This document shows, piece by piece, positions 1-10,917 of a stretch of 64,000 nt of DNA. The notes beneath the pieces were generated by a model. That model saw nothing but the letters and a program-made list of their open reading frames with translations, had not been told where the DNA came from and did not search any database. The translations under genes and the position numbers were made by a program. Position 1 is the stretch's first letter, and every line of letters starts with the position of its first letter. Origin of the DNA: Vandiemenella viatica (lineage: Eukaryota; Arthropoda; Insecta; Orthoptera; Morabidae); NCBI GenBank assembly GCA_031002005.1, contig JARYHS010008074.1:281233930-281297929 (forward strand). The letters run 5' to 3'.

Positions 1-117
1 TTCTTTAGAGGCTCCTGAGCTGCGCTTAGGGGCCCCTTGAGGTATGCCTTGGGGGCCCTCTGAGCGTGAGGGCCCCGGTGCACTGCACCGCCTAGCCCCA
101 TAGTAGCTACGCCCCTG
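1..117. mobile_element. terminal fragment of a GC-rich hAT-type element
   Basis: The window opens inside a stretch rich in GGGGCC-type motifs that ends in TAGCTACGCCCCTG at 104-117. Read from the other strand this is CAGGGGCGTAGCTA, a start typical of hAT-type non-autonomous elements and similar to the end at 47834. The other end lies outside the window, so no target duplication can be checked. The same GGTGCA-TGCACCGGGGCCC vocabulary recurs at 7386-7640. Confidence 0.5.
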
Positions 118-770
118 GTTTCCCGGTTAATAATGCCAATTCACCCTTCTTTAACAGATCCGGGAAACCACAAAAGTCAAACAAAACATGTATTGTATCG
201 CGCTCAGCACTGAAGCCTTTCAGTTGATCCCGGATGATGCGCCTGGATGAAGGTCAACAGGTGCCCATCGTGGCTGTTAATGGCGATTAGCTAACCGCCG
301 AGACGCTGCAAATTCTCGAGTATCACACCATTGCACCTGCTCGAAAGTTTTAGATTCATGCCATAATGTTTTGATTTCCAAATTGTTGCAAAGAAATGAT
401 AAATTCGAGTGATGTGAAGTAATAAATAATTAAAATATTCGTTGACAATGCAGGAAAGACGTTGCAACTCGCGCCAGAAACAATAAATACAGTTATGCTG
501 TAAAATATATATCATCATCATAAGTTGGTTACCAGAATCCTCTTTCGTCTAACGTTGTACTTGCGACACACGATATTTATCATTATGACTTTTGATGTTT
601 TCTTTTTTAAAAGCTGTCACCATTCAATTTTTATAATTTTGAGACGCAGCTCAACAGCGGATTTTACACCTCTCTGTTGGCTGTTTAAGGTCGGGACGGA
701 AAGGTCACTTTCGTCATGGATTTGGGTCCAGCCAATTAGTAGTTTTCCACAACTAGTCTGAAGCAAGGAT
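118..770. other. unassigned intergenic sequence with one short hairpin
   Basis: No gene or known element recognised. A perfect 10-bp inverted repeat (GGTTTCCCGG at 117-126, CCGGGAAACC at 160-169) sits at the junction with the preceding element. Short open frames on both strands look random. Confidence 0.4.
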
Positions 771-990
771 TTTTTTTAGGTTTAACGCCTCGTTGACGTC
801 GCGATCATTAGAGATTGGAAAGGACTGAGGCCCATGAACGGAATTATGCCATGACCTTTTGTATGAACCATCTCTTCATTTGCCGTGAGTGATTTTGCGA
901 AACCATGGAAAACGGAAATTTTTACGGTCGGACGGGGACTGGAACCCGCGCCCTACCGAACGCGAGACCACGCTCAGTGGCAAGAAATAC
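771..990 (-). repeat. tRNA-derived SINE, family A
   Basis: On the minus strand a tRNA-like head with a B-box-like GGTTCCAGTCC is followed by a body with TTTTCCATGGTTTCGC and GGTCATGGCATAATTCCG. It ends in a short A-rich tail near 771. The body matches the copies at 35919, 46590, 54181 and 54604. A possible degenerate duplication (GCAAGGAT before, GCAAGAAAT after) flanks it. Boundaries are approximate. Confidence 0.65.
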
Positions 991-1159
991 GGCAGTCGCA
1001 TGTTGATGAGCTGGTGCAGAGTGCAAGGAATTCTCAAGAACGTCACCCAGAATTGCAAAGTGTAAAGAGTATGGCGATATAGAATATTATCAAAAATGAG
1101 CGGTTATGGTGCTTCCTAGACAACGTTACAAATAAGACATGCAGACGCAGAAATTGGAA

Positions 1160-1246
1160 AACGTGGTTAGTAGTTTACCATCTCTAATGACCTCGAAGTC
1201 GACGTCAAAAAGGCGTAAAGCCATAAGTAAAAAAAAAAAAAAAAAG
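1160..1246 (+). repeat. 5'-truncated SINE family A tail
   Basis: The string CCATCTCTAATGACCTCG, then a short unique stretch and a run of about 17 A, reproduces the 3' end of the family A SINE. The head is missing. The flanking sequence to 1777 shows nothing else I recognise. Confidence 0.45.
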
Positions 1247-1777
1247 TGGCGGGTTAAGTGGGTAGTTCTAATAATAATATAGTAACTGTAGTAATTATAG
1301 AACCAGTACTCATATAATGTGGTTCTTACTGCAGTAATTGTAAAAGTGTAATTGTACTTAAGCAACAATCCGTGTAATATCGCAATGAAAATTTTGTATT
1401 AATAATCTTGTATGTACAACGCTGGAAGGACGGTGGAAGGTAAAAAATTATAAAATATATTAATAAATTTCGTTGTTAGCGTTATCTTAGTGCATACCCT
1501 CGAAAGTTCACAACAAGATTGTAACAAAAATTGTTAATACGTTTCGCTAGATAATAGGCTCTGTCGTCCTTCCCGAATTAGAACCGAGAGGCCAGGTGTT
1601 TTCCTTGCAGAAATTTTATCAATATAATCAAAAGCTTTGCAGAGGTTAGGACTTAATTTTATATTTTTAAATATTAATTTTTCCATGTCTAAGAAACCGG
1701 TAGGCATGTTTCAGCAAATTTTCAGTACCAGCTATACTTTACAAAGGTATATTCTAGTAGATACCGAAGGCAGCTGT

Positions 1778-2030
1778 TTAGTGGCTCAGTTGATTAAGGC
1801 TCTTGACTAGTAGTAAAAAATTCCTTAGTTCGAATTCCGCACATAATCGACCTTCACTTATGGAAAAATTTTGTTTTGTTCATGTTGTATACGCTAGGAC
1901 TCTCCGTGATTCGGTTTCCGCGGAAAACTGTAAATTCCCTTCACCTGATAGGAATACCAAGGAACCAAGACAGAGAGGATTGCGCGGAGAAATGAAATTT
2001 TGTCACTAGGTGGTCCTTCGGGATCTTCCG
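1778..2030 (+). repeat. possible tRNA-derived SINE, other family
   Basis: TGGCTCAGTTG fits the pol III A-box pattern. About 45 bases later AGTTCGAATTCC resembles a B-box. The downstream body (to about 2030) is not shared with the other SINE families seen here and no poly-A tail is evident, so this could also be an isolated tRNA-like remnant. Confidence 0.35.
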
Positions 2031-3030
2031 ACAAATGATACCATAAGACTTTAATTTAACGGGGAAGAAACCAAAAATCTAAATGTATGCACGAATAACT
2101 AATCAAATCAATTAAGGCTACTTTACTACAAAGCGCTATAATGAAAGCTAATGTTTCGAGATCTTTGTTATTACTGTAGTTGAAACTTCTCTACGCGAAT
2201 GCAACACAACTATTGGAATTACGACCGGAATTATTAGATAAAGTTACTAAAGATAAGTACTTCAAATAATCCTCTATACAACACAATTTACGCAAGTAGA
2301 AAATTCTAAACTTGAAATTTCATTACAGTAAGATTGTTTCTACCAGAATTTCTGTCTTTGAAACAAGTTACCAATAATTTCCATTGTACGTAATTACAGA
2401 CCCCAAGTTTCATACGTCCGTTGATTACTAAATCTAAAGCTGTTAATAACAGGAATTAGTTATACATTCAACGTTTCGCAAGAATTTCTTATTCGATTTT
2501 GAAAATGGTAATATAATTTATAAGCAGATAAATAAAACTTTGGTTTGATCAAAATTCTGAACAAGCTAGATTTTTAGTGAAATATCGAATATACAAAAGA
2601 TATAGCGTACACAACTCTTGGGCATCCACATTCTGGCAACTGTTCTGGCTTTCGGAATCCCTATCGCAAGGGACTGAATGACAGTGTAGGAAAATTACAT
2701 GGTTTATGATTGGGCTGGCATTGCCTGCCAGACGGACGCCGCAGGTGAGGATAATGCATTCATTAATATAAATTATTACAAAAACGCATAAGCAGAATTG
2801 ACAGGACGGCAAGCTACGTTTATACTCCCTTCGGGCATTACCGTAAGATCAGCATGAAGTTATATGGCGAAATTCTAGTCATATTTCTTGGTTTTAGTGA
2901 AAATTAACAGAAAATTTTAGTACCTTGAGCAGTTTATCAAATTCCACCTTTCTTAGTCATCAGAATTAATCAATTTTTATCTTCCGATCGAAGTTTTTCT
3001 CAGCATTGAGAATTAATACCTGTATAGTGT
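2031..3030. other. unassigned intergenic sequence
   Basis: AT-rich with no convincing coding region, repeat or RNA gene. A longer minus-strand open frame (2549-2812) has no recognisable motif and is probably chance. Confidence 0.4.
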
Positions 3031-3031
3031 T

Positions 3032-3134
3032 CTTGGGTGACTACCGAGTAAGAAGGGTGTTTTCATACGATATTTCGGCTATCTATCTCTGTCACCATCT
3101 TCTGGCACCCTGATCACTCGGCTAGTCACCCGAG
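3032..3134 (-). other. structured hairpin with hammerhead-like core
   Basis: Arms 3035-3049 and 3116-3131 pair over 15 bp with one bulge (GGGTGACTA/TAGTCACCC and CCGAGT/ACTCGG). Inside them GGGTG (3055-3059) pairs with CACCC (3106-3110). Read on the minus strand the enclosed loop carries CAGAAGA, a variable stretch, then GCCGAAATATCG. This resembles the CUGANGA ... GAAA core of hammerhead ribozymes, which are known at the ends of Penelope-like retroelements. The core is imperfect (CAGAAGA for CUGANGA), so activity is doubtful. It may be a solo end of a Penelope-like copy. Confidence 0.4.
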
Positions 3135-3140
3135 AAGACT

Positions 3141-3844
3141 ATATTAATTTTTATCTTGCTTTAGATTTCTGTACTGCTTCTAAAAGGTATTGTTTCCTAA
3201 GGTCCTGGAAAGCCTCGATATGATTCAGTACAAACGGCGACGCTGAATATTCAGTGAAATCCAAAACAGTGTGTTAACTAGAAAATCATTCACAATCTTT
3301 TATGATTTTTTTAATAAGAAATGCGTGCAAAAATATTTTTGAATTTAGAGCATAGTAAAAAAAAAATACCGTGGTAGTTAATAGTGGGAAGTAGCAGTAT
3401 CGATTTTCAGTTGTTTAACAACCAGCGTGTAATGTATCCGAAAACGTTAAAATATCAAAAAATTGTGAAAAATTTAGAAGGCAGTATGTGATGAAGTGTT
3501 AGCACGCATTACCATCTATGAACGGAACAAGGCTATCCCAGATGGCCGCGATCGTGTACGTAACGAAACGCTTTCATTAACAAAATGCGCAAGATACCGA
3601 AAAGATAACGCCAGCGCACTGGAAAGGGGAAAGACGGCACTGATGAGCAATGGAAATAAGAGTACCTGTCTAGATCTAACAGCAATTCTTTTCACGGTAG
3701 CGAATGCGGTGATTCGTTTCCGCATAGTTTCAACAAGACAATGGAAGCATTGGGAAGCCATACGGATCCACGACCCAAGCAATATTCCACAGTTTTGATA
3801 GAGGAGAGTCAGAACCCTATATATATGTGCTCAATGTGATAGAT
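3141..3844. other. unassigned sequence with one 100-codon open frame
   Basis: A + strand open frame at 3496-3798 encodes a basic 100-residue peptide with no motif I recognise. Codon use and surroundings give no support that it is a gene. The rest is AT-rich without recognisable features. Confidence 0.3.
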
Positions 3845-3857
3845 ATCTAGTAATCTT

Positions 3858-4100
3858 TTTTTTTAATTTTAATGGCATTTGGCTACTGAGGCCACACAGC
3901 CAGCTCAAAGTGATTCTGATTCTATCAATGTATTAGTTTCTCCAGTGTACATATTTTCAAGTGTAATCACAAGGACACTACAACACGAACACGACATTCA
4001 CAGACACAACACTTAAACACCCATGCCCTCGGCCGGACTCGAACCGGCGACCATCGGCGCGTGGAGCTAGCACTCTAGCCCCTATGCTACCGAGGCCGGC
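3858..4100 (-). repeat. tRNA-Ala-like SINE with 13-bp target duplication
   Basis: On the minus strand the head folds as a tRNA. Its T arm is GCCGG-TTCGAGT-CCGGC and its anticodon loop CTAGCTC reads AGC (alanine-like). The pol III B-box GGTTCGAGTCC is intact. A unique body follows and the 3' end is A/T-rich at 3858. The element is flanked by exact copies of ATCTAGTAATCTT at 3845-3857 and 4101-4113, as expected for LINE-mediated insertion. It is a SINE rather than a tRNA gene because a body and tail follow the head. A tail fragment of the same family lies at 52020-52100. Confidence 0.8.
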
Positions 4101-4159
4101 ATCTAGTAATCTTACTGACCAGGAAAGTAAGTTTACTACTCACGATTTTACTTTCAATT

Positions 4160-4690
4160 ATTCAGATACAATTCAGGGACCGATGGGAGGATTAATCTAG
4201 GAAGAGTAGGATGTTTCAGGCAAACAAATGGGAGCAATAGTAGTCAAGATACCTCGTTGTCACACGTATCCAGAGTCCCATTGCAGTACATATAAACAGT
4301 CCACCGTAACCTCCACCAACCTGAAGAGTACTCCGCTGACAAGAACGATCCATTGCTTCATGGTATTTGCGCCTTATTTGTATCCTCTCATCGGTCTGTA
4401 CAAACTCATCAGTCCAGAAAACACTTTTCCACATTTCCAAGGTCCAGCGTTGATGTTGCTGCGGCCATCCTATTCTTCTCGCCATGTGATTCAGTCAGTC
4501 AGCTACCTTACCCCATTTCGAGAAAATGGTTCTGTATGGTGTGGCTGCTAATATTCTGTCATGCACCAGAGTTAAATGAATATATGATCTGTACCTGCTC
4601 TATCGACTACTACAATGCGAGCTAGCCGACGATAATTCTTCTCATCCACACGCTGTTGTCCAAGCCCATGGCCATAACAGGGATGGAATC
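4160..4690 (-). pseudogene. Tc1-like transposase fragment
   Basis: Minus-strand translation gives, in order, a helix-turn-helix-like segment with YRRLARIVV, then RMARRIGWPQQHQRWT and VFWTDE. These match the end of the DNA-binding region and the first catalytic aspartate block of Tc1-family transposases. Stop codons and frame changes interrupt the pieces, and the second and third catalytic blocks are not recognisable. No terminal inverted repeats were found, so the element is a broken internal fragment. Confidence 0.6.
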
Positions 4691-4919
4691 ATAGGAATCA
4701 ATGTATTCATGTTACACTCCTAAAACACTGCAATACTTCCAAGATTTCATTTGATTAATTACTTCATCTACATAGAAAACTGATTTTTACATAGGACCTT
4801 GTTTTTAAAATAATCAGCATATTTCTACACAATAATGCGGATATTATTGTACTGTATTGTATTGGATATTATTGTACCATTAAAAAAATATCAAATCTAA
4901 AACACCAAAGATGTGTCAT

Positions 4920-5194
4920 CATGGGCGCCGGCAGGATTGCTTCTAGGGGGGTGCACCAGGGCTGCGTTGGTGCCCCCCCCCCCCCTATCGCCCCAAAAAT
5001 TTCCGGGCGACCTTTTTTTTTTCTTTTTTTAGGTCTACTACTGACCACACGGCGACCCGGGATGCGGGATGTAGGGGGGTGCACCAGAGCCGTAATTGGT
5101 GCTCCCCACCCCCTATCGGCCCAAATTTACGGGCGACCCGGGATCCCAGGGGGGTGCAAGTGCACCCCCTTGCACCCCCCTCCCGGCGCCCATG
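4920..5194. mobile_element. short hAT-type element with perfect 8-bp duplication
   Basis: Termini CATGGGCGCCGG (4920) and CCGGCGCCCATG (5194) are inverted repeats. Both are flanked by TGTGTCAT (4912-4919 and 5195-5202). An exact 8-bp duplication is the hAT signature. The 275-bp body is GC-rich, contains repeated GGGGGGTGCACC motifs and a run of 12 or more C, and has no coding capacity. It must have been moved by a transposase made elsewhere. Confidence 0.8.
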
Positions 5195-5429
5195 TGTGTC
5201 ATTTTATAACCATTGATCTAATACTAATCATAACGATAGAAAGTCTTTCCTATACGAATCGTTCTTCTCTTACCATTCCAACTAAACCCATGTTGTTTAC
5301 AAGTCCACTTGTTTTCCGATAGATTTTACTGCTGTTGTTTGGTATCACACCATCCATCAACTTGCCACCTATTAAGTTCAAACAACTAAGACAAGTATTA
5401 GATCCATTTTGAACTGGTAGTCTTGCAAT
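5195..5429. other. unassigned intergenic sequence
   Basis: No gene or repeat recognised between the hAT-type element and the LINE fragment. Confidence 0.4.
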
Positions 5430-5960
5430 ACAATGTTTAAGAAATGACCGATATTCAGCCTAAATAATATTTGCTATCATACATCCCTACATTCAGGAGA
5501 TGTTATAAACTCAGAATGGGGTATAGTTAAATGTGGTGTGCCTCAGGGTTCAATTCTTGGCCCTCTGCTGTTCTTAATCTATATAAATGATCTTCCACAT
5601 ATACTAGGTGATAATGAACACATAGTGCTCTTTGCAGATGATACTAGCATGGATTGATTGTGATCCGAGGAAGTTTTGAGACAAAGTTAAGAGTGTTTTA
5701 TTGGCAGATGACACTAACCTGACTGTGAGAAAAACACCAAACAGCAATCTAGAATTTAATGTAAATGAAGTACTTAGTGAAGTAGCAAATTGGTTTAAGA
5801 CAAGTTCAATAAAATTAAATTTATATTAGGTTTAATACAAAAAATTATACACAGCCAGATTTACAAGTAAACAATAAAATAACACAATGTTAGAAACAAA
5901 GAGTATAAAATTCCTTGGTTTTAAAATAGGTGAGAAACTCATTTGGAACGAACATATCAC
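5430..5960 (+). pseudogene. LINE reverse transcriptase fragment, Jockey-like
   Basis: Translation shows [21 protein letters not shown] and then LFADDTS at about 5515-5650, the conserved blocks around the F/YADD catalytic motif of non-LTR reverse transcriptases. A second partly duplicated stretch restarts with LADDTNLTVRKT and ends with KFLGFKIGEKLIWN near 5945. Frame breaks and a partial repetition of the ADD block show decay or recombination. The fragment stops where the CG-rich element begins at about 5962. Confidence 0.75.
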
Positions 5961-5961
5961 T

Positions 5962-7385
5962 TCACTCGCGAAAAATGTTCGCGCGAATACGCCTATATTC
6001 GCGCGAACTGTGTTGGCGCGAAGGCACCCCGTCCACTAAAAGCAGATTCGCGCGATTCTGTCGCCAGTTCTCTGTTGTTTGTGTCAGAAAGAACAGTAGC
6101 AATGCCTTTCTCTCAGTTGTTGGAATTATACGCATTGGAATCAACAATTATAGCAAGAAGAAGAACTGCAGAAAGGGGAGAGGAATGGATGAGAAATATT
6201 TTTGCCAAAAGAAAGGAGTTTTCCATTTGGTTGAAATAGGACTTTTCCTGATTTTTCTTCAAATATTTTCTTAACTCTTTTCTAAAGGTATCCCTCAACC
6301 ATTTCATTTTAATATTAAAATATACTTATAAACTTAAAAATAATTTCATCTGAAGAGAAAAATAAATATTTGAAAATGGGACACAAAGAAAGTAATTTGA
6401 TGTGGCGTGGGCGTCTCAAACAAATGTCTCAAAGCTAAACTAGTGAATTGAACTACGCCGAAAAAATCGTTATAAATTAACGGTGGTTTGTTTCGTAATA
6501 TTATACATAATGTTGAGTAATTTTGTAATTTTATTAGAAACGATAACAAACATAACAAATACTATACGCACCAAAGGTTATTCGGTACTAATTACAATCC
6601 GCGTAATTAATTGAATTTTTGCTTAAGTGAAAATCAAAAAAGATTGATTGCAAATCCATATGAGTATTCCATCAACATTGTGTTTTAATTGATGAAAGTG
6701 GTTTGAATGAACTGAATGATTGCTGTATAAAAAACAGTACAGTGCAATGAATATTGGTTATGAATGAGATTTTGAATGTTTGAAAGCGTTTGATGTGGTA
6801 AATATGTTGCTGAATGCTTGTTTATATTTTCACTTTAAACGTTTACTGACGATTTCCAGTAATTTTTGTTTTTATGTGATTGTATTGTTTCTGTAATTGT
6901 TGCCAGGAAGATTCTATTTAACCTTCAAATACCTATCACTTCAAACTAGTAGAAAAACTGATGACAGCAAGAAAAACGAAAGCCCATACTATGTGAAAAT
7001 AATAGATATGTAATATTGCATTTTGTTTAGATAAATGAATAAATAATAGAATTAATTACCTGGTAAATTCATTTGTGTTCCCATTTCTACTCACATCTTC
7101 ATTTTGACATTCCTCTGGTGGTATTGAGATAATTTTTGATCCCACAAGGGGCTCTTTCTTGAACAAGAGCACCATTTTGTCTATATCTATCGCGCGAACT
7201 GTGTGTTCGCGCGAACAAATCCAAACAATTTTGGATCTCGTCGCCTTCGCGTATGTTCGCGCGACTCAAGCGCTCGCAGTGGACGGAGTCACATTAAATC
7301 ACCTTTGTTTGGATTGGAGCGAACTCTTCGCGCGTATTCGCGCGAAGATTTTTCGCGCGAATACGCGTCCACTGGACGGCCAGCC
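5962..7385. mobile_element. CG-rich element with TTCGCGCGAA repeats, possibly PIF/Harbinger
   Basis: The ends are crowded with TTCGCGCGAA and close variants (near 5976, 5999, 6048 on the left and 7190, 7206, 7256, 7327, 7338, 7351 on the right). The middle is AT-rich. CCGTCCACT near 6028 and the reverse complement of AGTGGACGG-type sequence near 7370 could be terminal repeats. A left-end reading frame around 6100-6240 contains ARRRTAERGEEWMRNIFAKR, faintly like the N-terminus of Harbinger nucleases. No 3-bp target duplication could be fixed. The class is a guess, but the repeat clustering is directly visible. Confidence 0.45.
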
Positions 7386-7640
7386 TTAGCCGGTGCAATG
7401 CACCGGGGCCCCTACGCTCCGGGAGCCCCCAAGTGCACTTTTGGGGGCCCCCAAGCGCAGGAAACCTTTTTTTTTTAGCTCTACCGTCGTCTAAGACATG
7501 AAGCCCTCACTAAGGGCCCTCACTTCTAAGGGGGCCCCTACCAGCAACAAAAAGCAAAAAAAAGGGTCGCCCATCTGGCCTGAGGGCCCAAAATAATTTG
7601 TTTGCACCGGGGCCCTTGTTGTCCTAGCTACGCCACCGCT
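7386..7640. mobile_element. GGGGCC-rich hAT-type fragment
   Basis: GGTGCAATGCACCGGGGCCC at about 7390 and GCACCGGGGCCC at about 7603 echo the window's first 117 bases, and the right end is CTAGCTACGCCACCG. The centre has homopolymer A and T runs. There is no coding capacity. No clean duplication is visible because the left end abuts the preceding element. Confidence 0.5.
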
Positions 7641-8803
7641 CACAATGCCGCCTGGTTGTTTGGGATTTCCGCTGTTAATGGAGACAAGCGCTTTCGAATA
7701 ATGGGCCCCAAACGTCCCTTGGTTCGGCTACCCAGTCAGGTGTGAAGTACGAACACAGTTTGTGCGTATATGTCTGGTAGTATCAGAACCTGTGATTTGT
7801 TTCACACCAGAGTGTAGGATGGATCATTAGTACCCATCAGGTGCTTTTTTTTTAAATATATATATAAAAAATAATAATAATAGAAACCATAGCTGGACAC
7901 CTGCGAGAAAAAAGAACATCGCCTAAGAAAGATAACGGCCTCCAAGTTGTCGATGATCTTATCAATCTGGGAACCTGGCCGGATATTATAAATGATAATT
8001 TTAGGATTAGGGCGATTAAGGAAGGTCCGCAAGACAGTAGTGAAAAAAATGTAAATGGAAACTCTCCCTAGCGACGACAGACGTTTCCGAGGCGTGGAGT
8101 TCCATGAGAAGTCCTTCATTAGATTCAGTTTTGCGAAAGTCGTATGATGTAATTACAATAGACCAATATATTTAAAGGCGTGTATTGCTCTCAACCTGTT
8201 TCAGCAATATATGTAATTTTGTTCGAATAAACTCATTCATCTACTGACGTTTCATATAAAAAGTTATTGAATTAAAATGTGTATGCCTGCTCACGTGTCT
8301 CCAGCCCCAAAAACCTATATGTACTAGCAAAGAAAGGTAAGAAAAGAAATGTATACAAAAAGTGTATTATAAATATAAATAACTATAAAATTGAATACAA
8401 AAACAATCTCATTTGACACAATGGGCAGTAGATGCATTGATAAAACACCAAAGCCTCTGCGAAGTTGGTCCCGTTCAGCTAATATTCAATAAACTGCAAT
8501 AACAATAGGAATAACATCTTAATGTATAATCTAGATGCTATTGTAATTAAATTAAATAATTTCATAAAATTGTGCACTAAGCAGATATTTTTAATTTTCA
8601 ATTTACTTCTCACCAAAGCCAGGTATGTTTATTGTATTTTCCAAATCTATGCGTGCAGATTGCTTCCTTTATTTGTTTTTATAGTTGGGGACTTAATATT
8701 CTACAAGCATTCATGTCCTACATATTTAGAAATAAATTTTGAAATTGTTTCTTCGTTCCAGCGAAACGACATTTTTGCGGCAGCTAACGAACTCTACTAA
8801 AAC
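7641..8803. other. unassigned intergenic sequence
   Basis: AT-rich, with short open frames only (for example 7802-8119 minus and 8522-8800 plus), none with a recognisable motif. Confidence 0.4.
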
Positions 8804-8805
8804 TA

Positions 8806-9189
8806 ATAAGGTATGCAAATAATTTTCTGCGACACAGTTACTTTAATAAATTATTATTTAATTTATTTTATTGATATGCGTGACGCGTTTCGAGAAATTA
8901 TTCTCATTTTCGAACGCTATTTTATTAAATTTTTAAAAAATTTGTTATCTCACTCCCTATTAATTGCAAAAAACTGTTTAATACACAATCCAAAATATCA
9001 TTTTCAGGAAATACAAAGTAAAACCGGATAACATCAAACAGAAGATGACACGAGCACTCGTCACACCAAATAGCGTTCGAAAATAAGAATAATTTCTCGA
9101 AACGCGTCACGCATATCAATAAAATTAATTAAATTAAATAATAATTTATTAAAGTAACTGTGTCGCAGAAAATTATTTGCATACCTTAT
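8806..9189. mobile_element. foldback element with TA duplication
   Basis: Two nearly identical inverted arms of about 120 bp (8806-8924 and 9067-9189) enclose a spacer of about 140 bp. The tips read ATAAGGTATGC and GCATACCTTAT and are flanked by TA on both sides (8804-8805 and 9190-9191). A TA duplication fits Tc1/mariner-type mobilisation. No transposase is encoded. Confidence 0.7.
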
Positions 9190-9261
9190 TATTTCAAAAC
9201 AGTTAGACTTTCACAAAGTCCATATATCATGGATAAACTAAAAATCTACTAAAACTATTGG

Positions 9262-9510
9262 TTCAGACCATGGAGGAAGTTCCTCCATGGTTCAGACTTG
9301 TTTAGCCGCTGAGCGAGTGGGCAGTGGCGCATGGTGGGGGGAGTGGCTCGTGGTGGGGGGTGCTACTCGCCCGGTTTAATAGAACAAAACGGATCGACTC
9401 GACTAAACCACTCGACTAAACTTAATTGTTCACACACGTTTAGTAACTAAATCACTCGCCACTCGACTAAATTACTCGCCCAGTGCGAACGAGCCTTAAG
9501 CCGGCCCTGA
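9262..9510. other. hairpin plus CTCGCC/CTCGACTAAA-repeat TE end
   Basis: CCATGGAGGAA and TTCCTCCATGG around 9280 form a palindrome flanked by direct copies of GGTTCAGAC. From 9300 to 9510 the motif ACTCGACTAAA and variants repeat five or more times. The stretch ends in CCTTAAGCCGGCCCTG near 9510, a hAT-like terminus. The element's other end was not found. Confidence 0.35.
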
Positions 9511-9614
9511 CTGGGCATCATGATCTAAGATACTATTTATTACTGGAAGTATGCTGTAATTACTGTAATGAGAAATATCCATAAAAAATTATAAATTGCA
9601 GTCCTGCTATTATT

Positions 9615-9790
9615 TTGTATTCTTGTAGGGAAATTTACAAGTGCCGTTCAGTTAAAAGACAACATCAAGGCTTCCATATCTAGGCTCTCATCGCTGTGAT
9701 CGGGAAAGTCAACATCAAAATCTCCACATAAAACTATTTGTTTTTTATTTGTGAAACATAGTAGTGATGACTCTAACTGAGTTAAAGACG
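9615..9790 (-). pseudogene. LINE endonuclease fragment
   Basis: Minus-strand translation near 9660-9740 gives IVLCGDFDVDFPDHSDES. This is the GDFN-type block of the AP-endonuclease domain of non-LTR retrotransposons. Only this block survives. The adjoining 9860-10050 repeat is a LINE 3' end in the opposite orientation. Confidence 0.55.
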
Positions 9791-9859
9791 GACTGAAATT
9801 TCCTGAGAGGGTCCTGTAAATTGCTATTAACTATGAGCTCTTCCTTACCATATTCCAGT

Positions 9860-10050
9860 TTTGTAACAAAGCAAGTTTTCCATTTATACGGAAGTATGTC
9901 AGAAATTGGAATAAGTTACCATGAGAATTGATGAATAATTTACCAAAAACACTGAAAAAATTTGAAGTTGAAATTAGTAGAAGACAAAAGTAGATGGGAA
10001 AACGGGTGTGCCAGCACCTGAGCGTGCGCTTCATCGCAATTAAATTAAAA
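9860..10050 (+). repeat. 3' end of the 15-kb LINE family
   Basis: The stretch encodes NWNKLP-like residues and TTTACCAAAAACACTGAA, followed by a 3' tail ending in GCAATTAAATTAAAA. This is the same 3' end as at 15740-15917 and, inverted, at 19285-19740. Confidence 0.65.
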
Positions 10051-10666
10051 ATAAAAACCAAATCACCATTTTCGCAGTCGTCAATAACATCTTCGTTTTT
10101 ACATGTCAACAGTTGTTTGAATGTGGAATCTTGGCAGCAGTTTTTTTACCTTCCCAAAAGCTTTATACAACGGAATATTCTAAACCACTCTCCTCCAATC
10201 CACAATATATTGTAACGTCAAATCTCTGGCCTATGTGTAAACCACATAGTATTATATATTGTAACTTTCCTAGCAACCGCGCGCTAAACTTAATACAATT
10301 AATTGGTGTTTTTTGCTAAGCTTCCTTAGGTTTCATCTTCGCACTCATTGTTCATAGTACTGTACTGTTTTAATGTAGCATTTTCAAGCAAAACCTGGCC
10401 ATGTAGTTTGTTATGGTTCGTTGTTTGAATTTATTAATAATGTCCATTCGTTTATGCACTTTCACGTTTCCTTTCCTGCATTTTCTTTCCTTCTACTTAT
10501 GCACATTTAGCTCCCACGTTGAGAACACTCCTTATTTACATTCTGCAACTTTATTTTTCTATACATCAATCAAACTACTGTATGTAGTAATTTATTTGAA
10601 TGACACTTTATTTTTCGGCAAAAACTTTGTAACTTAAATCGATTTTCCTTACTGAGACCTAGATGG
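10051..10666. other. unassigned intergenic sequence
   Basis: No feature recognised up to the hAT target duplication at 10667. Confidence 0.4.
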
Positions 10667-10917
10667 GTTATTACTAAGCCCCGGATTCTTAGGTTCGAAC
10701 CTATTTTGTTTCCCAACTTAATATCATCGAAATTTTAACTTTCTCTTACGTCTACTGTATAAACTAATAATATTCATAAATTTAATAGGACCTAAAATAA
10801 CCTAATTTTTATGTTATGACCTAATATGACCTAATTCAGTTTTTAGAACCTAAAATGACCTAATTCGATGTACTGATCCAGTTAGACTGTAATTTTGTTA
10901 CTTAAATTAAACAAATG

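Noticed and set aside
3496..3798. A small + strand gene
   Set aside because: No motif, no splice support and no homolog I recognise. It is noted only as an open frame.
4015..4100. A tRNA-Ala gene on the minus strand
   Set aside because: The fold is tRNA-like with an AGC loop, but the anticodon stem has a mismatch. A SINE body and a 13-bp duplication follow, so it is a SINE head.
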